This document shows, in pieces, positions 57,937 to 64,000 of a stretch of DNA of 64,000 bases. A program made the translations under genes and the position numbers. This stretch comes from Caulobacterales bacterium (GTDB lineage: Bacteria; Pseudomonadota; Alphaproteobacteria; Caulobacterales; Caulobacteraceae): contig JAEKKJ010000010.1 of NCBI GenBank assembly GCA_019510435.1, forward strand, positions 186,001-250,000, written 5' to 3'. Each line of letters starts with the position of its first letter. Within the stretch, counting starts at the first letter, position 1. The notes beneath the pieces are model-generated. The model did not search any database. It was not told where the DNA came from and saw nothing but the letters and a program-made list of their open reading frames with translations.

Positions 57937-57964
57937 AGATCGCCGGCCTTCCGGCCGGCGATCT
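57937..57964 (-). terminator. perfect stem-loop after the 419-aa protein gene
   Basis: AGATCGCCGGCC / GGCCGGCGATCT, 12-bp perfect stem with TTCC loop, 7 nt downstream of the stop of the minus-strand gene at 57972. No T-run follows, but position and strength suggest a terminator or mRNA end. Confidence 0.5.
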
Positions 57965-57971
57965 GAGCAGA

Positions 57972-59231
57972 TTAGCTCGCGCCGTCGAGGTAGAGCTGTC
58001 GCATCGCGGCGACGACGTTGGCCAACGTGTTGGTCGTGACGAATGCGGTGAAGGTGGTTTCGCCCGCAGGCAGCGGGTGGCGATTGGCCTCCGCTCGCAC
58101 CGCCGTCGTCGAGGCGCATCCAATATAATTCATGAGATTGAAGAAGTTAATCTGCCCTCCCGCGGTGACAGTCTTGGCGTACATGCCCATGGCAAGCGTC
58201 TGGTCGGCGTTCGAGATGATGCCGCCGCCGTAACCGCTGGTCGGCCCCCAATCCACGTGACCAGGGCAACCCGAACTGGAGGGGAAGACCTCGGTCAGCG
58301 CCTGAGACACCGCGTCGTATGTGTAGAAGCGGTTGAAGCTCGGCGGCAGATAGGCAATCGGTGCCTCGATCTCGGCGTCGGGGAGGGCGGTGGTGCAAGT
58401 CACATGGGTCACATATTTAGCAACGGGACCCATGTTGTTGTAGTTCAGCGTAATGTCTTTCCCGATGATCATGTCAGGATAGATCACCGGGTGGTCTACA
58501 TCACCGCCCCAGAGGTCATTGACGAACTCGAGCCGCACCGCACGGGTGCTCTGGGTGTTGCCGACAGTCGTGCTGGAAATCAGTGGCGAACCTTGATTCA
58601 GGTAGGCTGCGGAATTTCCAGCATACTTGGAGCCGCCTTCAGTCGGTGAATGGGCGACGCCATTCTCGTACCAGAACACCGACGTCTGCATCTGCTGGCC
58701 GTAGTCGACTTGGTGTAGGAATTCGACGCCATTCCAGACCCAACTCCACAGAATGCCACCCGCGACGCGGTTGGACTTGATGGTCACACCACCTGCCGAG
58801 AGCGTGTCGAAGACCTCATTCTGGCTGTTGTAGCGGGGATACCCGTAGATCACCGGGTCCGAGACGACCGTATAATTCGGGATGGAGTCGCCGTCCTTCA
58901 CGGAGGCGTGGTCGCCGGTCGAGGGATTGTACGGTCGTAGGATCTTGGCGATTCCGCGCTTGTCGGTCGAATTGCGCCAGACGTGGCCCAGCACGGCTTC
59001 CGTCGTATAGCCGCCCTCACCTGCCACTCCCGAATCCATGTGATCCGGACCCGAGGGGTTGTACAGCCGGTAGATCGGGATCGTACCGGCCTGCGCACTG
59101 GCCGGCAGGTAGGCGAACTGGCCGCGAACCGGATAGAGGTCGCGTTCCGCTCCACCAAGCGTCGTCATGTAATCATTGGGGCTAGGGAGCACTTCCCAAA
59201 GCGTGTTCAAAAGCATCAGCGGTTCAGACAT
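57972..59231 (-). CDS. unrecognised 419-aa protein, possible DUF5648-like repeats, lower G+C
   Basis: 419-aa protein with a composition unlike its neighbours: many Asn, Thr, Tyr, Ser and fewer Ala/Arg, from visibly lower-G+C DNA. No signal peptide or membrane helix. The N-terminal part has two short repeats, IPIYRLYNPSGPDHMDSG and AKILRPYNPSTGDHASV, similar to the YxxYNPxxGDH pattern of DUF5648 repeats. The rest looks like a beta-sandwich (VEFLHQVDYGQQMQTSVFWY, GHVDWGPTSGYGGGIISNAD), vaguely like carbohydrate-active folds. The ATG at 59231 has AAAGG 6 nt upstream; 59276 is an alternative. Likely acquired; function unknown. Confidence 0.75.
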   Translation of the reverse strand: MSEPLMLLNTLWEVLPSPNDYMTTLGGAERDLYPVRGQFAYLPASAQAGTIPIYRLYNPSGPDHMDSGVAGEGGYTTEAVLGHVWRNSTDKRGIAKILRPYNPSTGDHASVKDGDSIPNYTVVSDPVIYGYPRYNSQNEVFDTLSAGGVTIKSNRVAGGILWSWVWNGVEFLHQVDYGQQMQTSVFWYENGVAHSPTEGGSKYAGNSAAYLNQGSPLISSTTVGNTQSTRAVRLEFVNDLWGGDVDHPVIYPDMIIGKDITLNYNNMGPVAKYVTHVTCTTALPDAEIEAPIAYLPPSFNRFYTYDAVSQALTEVFPSSSGCPGHVDWGPTSGYGGGIISNADQTLAMGMYAKTVTAGGQINFFNLMNYIGCASTTAVRAEANRHPLPAGETTFTAFVTTNTLANVVAAMRQLYLDGAS

Positions 59232-59282
59232 GGATTGCCTTTCGAGAATTTCCGGGACTCGACGATATCGGTCCATTGCCAG

Positions 59283-59429
59283 TCAGGACCGTGGAGCCTC
59301 GGTGCCGGAGGGTTCAGGTTTGCGAGATTGTTCGGTCGGTGGCGCCCGCAGCGGCGCTCGCAATGGTCGCGGCGGCGCCTTGTGCGCAGGCCCGCACGAC
59401 TTAGCGATGCCTGAGTAGCGCGTCTTCAT
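59283..59429 (-). CDS. possible 48-aa Pro/Arg-rich peptide
   Basis: Short frame with a very strong ribosome-binding site, AAAGGAGG 6 nt before the ATG. The product has a basic, proline-rich centre (HKAPPRPLRAPLRAPP) and lacks a classical signal peptide. It lies 51 nt upstream of the 419-aa gene on the same strand, so it may be a leader peptide of that mRNA or a small peptide in its own right. No family is recognised; the ribosome-binding site and position are the only evidence. Confidence 0.4.
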   Translation of the reverse strand: MKTRYSGIAKSCGPAHKAPPRPLRAPLRAPPTEQSRKPEPSGTEAPRS

Positions 59430-59678
59430 TCAAAGCCTCCTTTGAGTTGAGTTTAGACACCAGTAGGGTGCAGAACAAAAATAGAACACCAAGCGCCCGA
59501 TCCCAAACTTTCTCCATGTTTTCTGAGAGAACCGCACTCTGCGGCCGCGCCCCGTGGCAAGCCATACGGCGGCTCGCCGCTCAAAGCGGCGCAGGAACGC
59601 CGACGGCTGTCGGATTGTCGCTTAACGGAAGTGGGAGCCGCTTTGCTCCGGTAGGTTGTGCCGGCGTTTTCTGCCGCC
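59430..59678. other. lower-G+C spacer upstream of the 419-aa gene
   Basis: About 250 bp between the LysR gene stop (59679) and the small peptide start. It is richer in A+T than the surroundings and probably holds the promoter for the peptide/419-aa unit. A TCAAAG-CCTC-CTTTGA hairpin (59431-59446) overlaps the ribosome-binding site of the small peptide and could control its translation. Confidence 0.45.
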
Positions 59679-60563
59679 TCAGGTCGCCCGCAGGCTCTCC
59701 ACCAGCTCGCGCGCATAGGGCCGCAGGTCGCCCTCGGCGCGGACGACGATCTTCAGGTCGCGCAGGGCCCAGTCGTCGGAGAGCTCGATCACCGCGAGCG
59801 GCATGGTGCGGGCGGCGCGGGTGGCGGTGGTGCGCGGCACGACGCCCACGCCCACCCCGGCCTCGACCATCCGGCAGATGGCGTCGAAGCTGCGCAGCTG
59901 CACCCGCAGCTTCAGCGGCCGGCCCTCGCGCGCGGCCTTGGCGGTGAGGAACCGCTGCAGCGAGGCCGACCGCTCCAGCCCGATCAGGTCGTAGTCCAGC
60001 ACCTCGGCGAAGCTGACCGCCCCTCGCGCCGCCAGCGGATGGCCCGGCGCGGTCACCACCACGAACCGGTCCGAGCGGAACGGATAGGTCTGCAGGGCGC
60101 CCACGTCGACCGTGCCGGCGACAATGCCCACGTCGCCCACGCCCTCGGCGATCAGCCCCACGATCTCGTCCGACAGCCGCTCCTCCAGGTCGACGCTCAC
60201 CTGCGGGTGCGCCGCCAGGAACGAGGCCAGGGCCTCGGGCAGGAATTCGGTGAGCGCATTGGTGTTGGCCAGCAGCCGCACCTCGCCCGACAGGCCGCGG
60301 GCGAAGGCCGACAGGTCTTCGCGCATCCGCGCCGCCTGGGTCAGCATGCCCCGCGCGTGCTTCAGCAGCATGCGGCCGGCGGGTGTCGGGGTGACCCCAT
60401 GGCGTGAGCGGGTCAGGAGCTCGGCGCCCAGGGCCAGCTCCATGTTGCGGATCCGCGTGGAGGCCGCAGCCAGGGCCAGGGCGCTCTTTTCCGCCCCCGC
60501 GGTGATCGAGCCTTCGTCGACCACGTCGCAGAACAGCCGCAGGTCAGTGAGGTCGAACCGCAT
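59679..60563 (-). CDS. LysR-family regulator
   Basis: 294-aa LysR regulator. The winged helix is in the first 60 residues (LRLFCDVVDEGSITAGAEKS, AAASTRIRNMELALGAELLT), followed by a linker helix and a periplasmic-binding-protein-like effector domain (VRLLANTNALTEFLPEALAS, FRSDRFVVVTAPGHPLAARG). The ATG at 60563 gives the canonical N-terminus with AAAGG upstream; the longer frame to 61049 is a shadow of sdhC/sdhD coding sequence. It is divergent from the sdh operon and 186 bp away, so it is a candidate regulator of sdhCDAB, though classic LysR control of sdh is not established. Confidence 0.9.
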   Translation of the reverse strand: MRFDLTDLRLFCDVVDEGSITAGAEKSALALAAASTRIRNMELALGAELLTRSRHGVTPTPAGRMLLKHARGMLTQAARMREDLSAFARGLSGEVRLLANTNALTEFLPEALASFLAAHPQVSVDLEERLSDEIVGLIAEGVGDVGIVAGTVDVGALQTYPFRSDRFVVVTAPGHPLAARGAVSFAEVLDYDLIGLERSASLQRFLTAKAAREGRPLKLRVQLRSFDAICRMVEAGVGVGVVPRTTATRAARTMPLAVIELSDDWALRDLKIVVRAEGDLRPYARELVESLRAT

Positions 60564-60749
60564 CCTTCGCCTTTCGCGAAGGAAACCTATCCCAATTGCG
60601 CATTGTTTCCCAACAGGACGCGCCGATACTTCGCGCAATCCGAAGACGGCCTGGCTGAGCGGCCCCAAGCTTGGCCGGGCTTCGTTGACACCCCCCGCGC
60701 GGCGCTTAAAACCGACGCAGCGGGCTGATGGGGAGGCGACGGCGCTCAG

Positions 60750-61157
60750 ATGACAACCGTTCCACGTGGACCTGCGGACCGGCCGATGTCGCCGCACCTG
60801 TCGATATGGCGCTGGCACCTCACCATGGCCACCTCGATCCTGCATCGGGTCACAGGCGTCGGCCTCTATCTGGGCGGGCTGATCGTGGCCGCCTGGGCGG
60901 TCTCGCTGGCGAGCGGGCCCGAGGCCTATGCCGGCTTCAAGGCGCTGCTCGGCTCGCCGCTGGGCCTGCTGGTCATGCTGGGCATGACGCTCTCGGCCTT
61001 CTACCACCTTGGCAATGGCGTGCGGCACCTGGTCTGGGACCTGGGCCACGGCCTGGACGTCAAGACCGCCACCGCCTCCGGAATCACCGTCTTCGCCTTC
61101 ACCATCGTCGCCACGGCGGCGGCCTGGGGCGTGGCCTACATGGTGGGGGCGCTCTGA
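60750..61157 (+). CDS. sdhC: succinate dehydrogenase cytochrome b556 subunit
   Basis: 135-aa membrane subunit of complex II. The N-terminal RPMSPHLSIWRWHLTMATSI block and HRVTGVGLYLGGLIVAAW (about 31-48), including the quinone/heme region HRxTG, are typical, followed by FYHLGNGVRHLVWDLGHGL with the heme-ligand-type histidines. Three transmembrane helices span about 28-50, 68-92 and 108-133. Its stop overlaps the sdhD start by 1 nt (TGATG). Confidence 0.95.
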   Translation: MTTVPRGPADRPMSPHLSIWRWHLTMATSILHRVTGVGLYLGGLIVAAWAVSLASGPEAYAGFKALLGSPLGLLVMLGMTLSAFYHLGNGVRHLVWDLGHGLDVKTATASGITVFAFTIVATAAAWGVAYMVGAL

Positions 61158-61543
61158 TGTCGACCTATCGCACGCCGCTCTCCCGCGCTCGCGGCCTCGG
61201 CTCGGCCAAGCACGGCGTCGGCCACTGGATCTCCGAGCGGGTCGCGGCCGTCGCCCTCGTGCCGCTGGTGCTCTGGGGCGCCTACAGCGTCATCCTCCTG
61301 GCCCAGACCGACTACTACGGCGCGATCCACTGGGTCGCCCAGCCGCTCAACGCCACCCTGACGATCCTGCTGATCGCGGTCTCGTTCATGCACATGGTCG
61401 CGGGCCTGCGGGTGGTGATCGAGGACTACATCCACAAGACCCTGACCAAGGCGGCGCTCCTGATGCTGAACGTCTTCGTCGGCGGCCTGGCGGGCGCGCT
61501 CGCCATCTTCTCCATCCTCAAGGTCGCGCTGGGGGGCGCCTGA
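61157..61543 (+). CDS. sdhD: succinate dehydrogenase hydrophobic membrane anchor subunit
   Basis: 128-aa partner of SdhC in the membrane anchor. The family N-terminus [20 protein letters not shown] is followed by three helices (about 28-50, 64-84, 98-124) with [17 protein letters not shown], which contains the heme-region His/Asp pattern. It overlaps sdhC by 1 nt and ends 4 nt before sdhA. Operon order sdhCDAB matches other alphaproteobacteria. Confidence 0.93.
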   Translation: MSTYRTPLSRARGLGSAKHGVGHWISERVAAVALVPLVLWGAYSVILLAQTDYYGAIHWVAQPLNATLTILLIAVSFMHMVAGLRVVIEDYIHKTLTKAALLMLNVFVGGLAGALAIFSILKVALGGA

Positions 61544-61547
61544 ACCC

Positions 61548-63335
61548 ATGGCCGCTTACGAGTGGATCGACCACAAGTTCGACGTGGTGGTGGTGGGGGC
61601 CGGCGGCTCCGGCCTGCGCGCGGCGCTGGGCTGCGCCCAGGCGGGGCTGAAGACCGCCTGCATCACCAAGGTGTTCCCCACCCGCAGCCACACCGTGGCG
61701 GCCCAGGGCGGCATCTCCGCCAGCCTCGGCAACATGGGCGAGGACGACTGGCGCTGGCACATGTACGACACCGTCAAGGGGTCGGACTGGCTGGGCGACC
61801 AGGACGCCATCGAATACCTGTGCCGCAACGCGCCGGCCGCGGTCTACGAGCTGGAGCACTGGGGCGTACCGTTCTCGCGCACCGCCGACGGCAAGATCTA
61901 CCAGCGCGCGTTCGGCGGCATGACCAAGAACTACGGCGAGGCGCCGATCCAGCGCACCTGCGCGGCGGCCGACCGCACCGGCCACGCCATGCTGCACACC
62001 ATGTACGGGCAGAGCCTGGCGCATAACACCGAGTTCTTCATCGAGTACTTCGCCCTCGACCTGATCATGGACGAAGGCTCGTGCCGAGGCGTCACCGCCT
62101 GGAAGCTGGACGACGGCTCCCTGCACCGCTTCCAGGCCCAGCTGGTGATCCTGGCCACCGGCGGCTACGGCCGCGCCTACTTCTCCGCCACCAGCGCCCA
62201 CACCTGCACCGGCGACGGCGGCGGCATGGCCCTGCGCGCCGGCCTGCCGCTGCAGGACATGGAGTTCGTGCAGTTCCACCCGACCGGCATCTACGGCGCC
62301 GGCTGCCTGATCACCGAGGGCGCACGCGGTGAGGGCGGCTATCTCACCAATTCCGAGGGCGAGCGGTTCATGGAGCGCTATGCGCCCACCGTGAAGGACC
62401 TGGCGCCCCGCGACATGGTCAGCCGGGCCATGACCATGGAGATCCGCGAAGGCCGCGGCGTGGGGCCGAAGAAGGACCACATATTCCTGCACCTCGACCA
62501 CCTGGATCCGAAGATCCTGGCCGAGCGGCTGCCCGGCATCTCCGAGAGCGCCAAGATCTTCGCCGGCGTCGACGTCACCAAGGAGCCGATCCCGGTGCTC
62601 CCGACGGTGCACTACAACATGGGCGGGGTGCCCACGAACTTCTACTCGGAGGTGGTGACCAAGGTCGGCAAGGATCCCGACAAGGTGGTCCCGGGCCTGA
62701 TGGCGGTGGGCGAGGCGGCCTGCGTCTCGGTGCACGGCGCCAATCGCCTGGGCTCCAACAGCCTGATCGACCTGGTGGTGTTCGGCCGCTCGGCCGCCCT
62801 GCGGGCCGCCGACACCATCAAGGCCGGCGCGACCCAGCCCGAGCTGAAGCCGGCCATGACCGACCCGCACCTGGCGCGCCTCGACCGCTTCCGCAACGCC
62901 AATGGCGGCACGCCGACGGCCGAGCTGCGGCTGGAGATGCAGAAGGCCATGCAGGAGGACGCCGCCGTCTACCGCACCTCCGAGGCCCTGGCCTCGGGCG
63001 TCGCGCGCATGCAGGCGGTGAACGCCAAACGGCCGGACCTGAAGGTCAGCGACCGCAGCCTGGTGTGGAACTCCGACCTGATGGAGACCCTGGAGCTCGA
63101 CAACCTGATCGGCCAGGCCATCGTCACCGTGGTCGGCGCCGGCAACCGCACCGAGAGCCGCGGCGCCCACGCGCACGAGAACTACCCGAACCGCGACGAC
63201 AAGACCTGGATGAAGCACACCCTGGCCTGGTTCGACGACAAGACCGGCAAGGTGAAGATCGATTACCGCCCGGTGCACGACTACACCCTGACCAACGACA
63301 TCGCCCCGATCCCGCCCAAGGCGCGGGTTTATTGA
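61548..63335 (+). CDS. sdhA: succinate dehydrogenase flavoprotein subunit
   Basis: 595-aa FAD-containing catalytic subunit oxidising succinate to fumarate. FAD-binding [20 protein letters not shown] (about 15-34); covalent-FAD His in [20 protein letters not shown] (His in RSHTV); active-site regions [20 protein letters not shown] and [21 protein letters not shown]-terminal cap and the [18 protein letters not shown] block. Full length. ATG at 61548, 4 nt after sdhD, and sdhB starts 23 nt after its stop. Confidence 0.97.
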   Translation: MAAYEWIDHKFDVVVVGAGGSGLRAALGCAQAGLKTACITKVFPTRSHTVAAQGGISASLGNMGEDDWRWHMYDTVKGSDWLGDQDAIEYLCRNAPAAVYELEHWGVPFSRTADGKIYQRAFGGMTKNYGEAPIQRTCAAADRTGHAMLHTMYGQSLAHNTEFFIEYFALDLIMDEGSCRGVTAWKLDDGSLHRFQAQLVILATGGYGRAYFSATSAHTCTGDGGGMALRAGLPLQDMEFVQFHPTGIYGAGCLITEGARGEGGYLTNSEGERFMERYAPTVKDLAPRDMVSRAMTMEIREGRGVGPKKDHIFLHLDHLDPKILAERLPGISESAKIFAGVDVTKEPIPVLPTVHYNMGGVPTNFYSEVVTKVGKDPDKVVPGLMAVGEAACVSVHGANRLGSNSLIDLVVFGRSAALRAADTIKAGATQPELKPAMTDPHLARLDRFRNANGGTPTAELRLEMQKAMQEDAAVYRTSEALASGVARMQAVNAKRPDLKVSDRSLVWNSDLMETLELDNLIGQAIVTVVGAGNRTESRGAHAHENYPNRDDKTWMKHTLAWFDDKTGKVKIDYRPVHDYTLTNDIAPIPPKARVY

Positions 63336-63358
63336 GCTGAGCAGGAAGGACCGCTGAG

Positions 63359-64000
63359 ATGGCCGAATTCCGGCTCCCCAAGAACTCCCGCATCACCAAC
63401 GGCAAGCACTGGCCGGCCCAGCCGGGCTCGGGCAAGACGCGGACGTTTCGCATCTACCGCTACGATCCCGACAGCGGCGAGAACCCGCGCTGGGACAGCT
63501 ACGAGGTGGACACCAGCCAGTGCGGGCCGATGGTCCTGGACGTGCTGATCCACATCAAGAACACCATCGATCCCACCCTGACGTTCCGCCGCTCGTGCCG
63601 CGAGGGGATCTGCGGCTCGTGCGCCATGAACATCGCCGGCCGCAACACCCTGGCCTGCACCCACGGCCATGCGGAATGCCCTGGCGACAAGGTGGCCATC
63701 AGCCCGCTGCCGCACATGCCGGTGGTCAAGGACCTGGTGCCGGACCTGACGCTCTTCTACGCCCAGTACGCCTCGGTGGAGCCCTGGCTGCAGACCGAGA
63801 CGCCCGAGCCGCAGAAGGAGTGGCGCCAGGACCCGAAGGACCGCGAGAAGCTGGACGGCCTCTATGAGTGCATCCTCTGCGCCTGCTGCTCGACCAGCTG
63901 CCCCAGCTACTGGTGGAACCCGGAGAAGTACCTGGGCCCGGCCGCCTTGCTGCACGCCTACCGCTGGATCATCGACAGCCGCGACGAGGCCACTGGCCAC
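63359..64000 (+). CDS. sdhB: succinate dehydrogenase iron-sulfur subunit (cut by window end)
   Basis: First 214 residues of SdhB, open at the right end of the window. The [2Fe-2S] ligands are [20 protein letters not shown] (C-x4-C-x2-C and a later C), and [20 protein letters not shown] gives the [4Fe-4S]/[3Fe-4S] cysteines. The missing C-terminus normally holds the last Cys cluster and about 45 residues. ATG at 63359 has AGGAAGGA upstream. It transfers electrons from the SdhA flavin to quinone in the membrane. Confidence 0.96.
   Translation, partial: MAEFRLPKNSRITNGKHWPAQPGSGKTRTFRIYRYDPDSGENPRWDSYEVDTSQCGPMVLDVLIHIKNTIDPTLTFRRSCREGICGSCAMNIAGRNTLACTHGHAECPGDKVAISPLPHMPVVKDLVPDLTLFYAQYASVEPWLQTETPEPQKEWRQDPKDREKLDGLYECILCACCSTSCPSYWWNPEKYLGPAALLHAYRWIIDSRDEATGH

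Overview
The window is G+C-rich alphaproteobacterial chromosome, most likely from Caulobacteraceae and perhaps Phenylobacterium. The pointers are rpsU divergent from a COQ9-family gene, two PEPxxWA-CTERM proteins, CtrA-type TTAA-N7-TTAAC motifs, a mitofilin-like gene between hemD and hemY, frequent TTG/GTG starts, and paired hybrid kinases with TonB receptors. No insertion sequence, CRISPR array, rRNA or prophage was seen. One tRNA (Thr-CGT) is present. The genus is inferred from content only.

Layout. 0-9.2 kb: housekeeping genes: a PhzF-like enzyme, a GNAT acetyltransferase, a folP-thiD-nucleotidyltransferase cluster, a GntR/slipin pair, ftsH, rpsU and a COQ9-like gene. 9.2-19.5 kb: a membrane adenylate cyclase, purEK, a small diguanylate cyclase, two copies of a short terminal-inverted-repeat element, a sirtuin, a LytTR/LytS-type two-component pair and a LysR regulator. 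19.6-26 kb: a TonB receptor, a regulatory-looking spacer, an OmpR-type regulator and a PAS-PAS hybrid kinase. 26.4-33.4 kb: tRNA-Thr, a glycosyltransferase, hemY, mitofilin-like gene, hemD, then pseC-pseB for a pseudaminic-acid-type sugar. 33.4-45 kb: a long inverted repeat, a YdeI-like protein, a PEPxxWA-CTERM protein, a NIT-like hybrid kinase, a second TonB receptor, a third copy of the short repeat element, recQ, and a two-gene dioxygenase/amidohydrolase operon. 45-54.3 kb: a solitary C5 DNA methyltransferase, an M24 peptidase, a degenerate aldo/keto reductase, and the molybdenum-cofactor cluster (xdhC-like, moeA, moaC, moaB, moaE, moaD, moaA, divergent mocA-like). 54.3-60.6 kb: accessory genes, including a lower-G+C patch with an unrecognised 419-aa protein and a possible 48-aa Pro/Arg-rich peptide upstream. 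60.7-64 kb: sdhCDAB, with sdhB cut by the window end.

Much of the window is tightly packed minus-strand operons with 4-nt stop/start overlaps (heme, Moco, thiD). The least explained items are the TIR repeat family, two genes whose reading frames appear to need CTG starts (rpsU and the glycosyltransferase), an aldo/keto reductase that appears to lack three of four catalytic residues, a 121-nt antisense overlap of xdhC-like and moeA, a CtrA box in front of an orphan 66-aa protein, and the 57.9-59.7 kb low-G+C patch.
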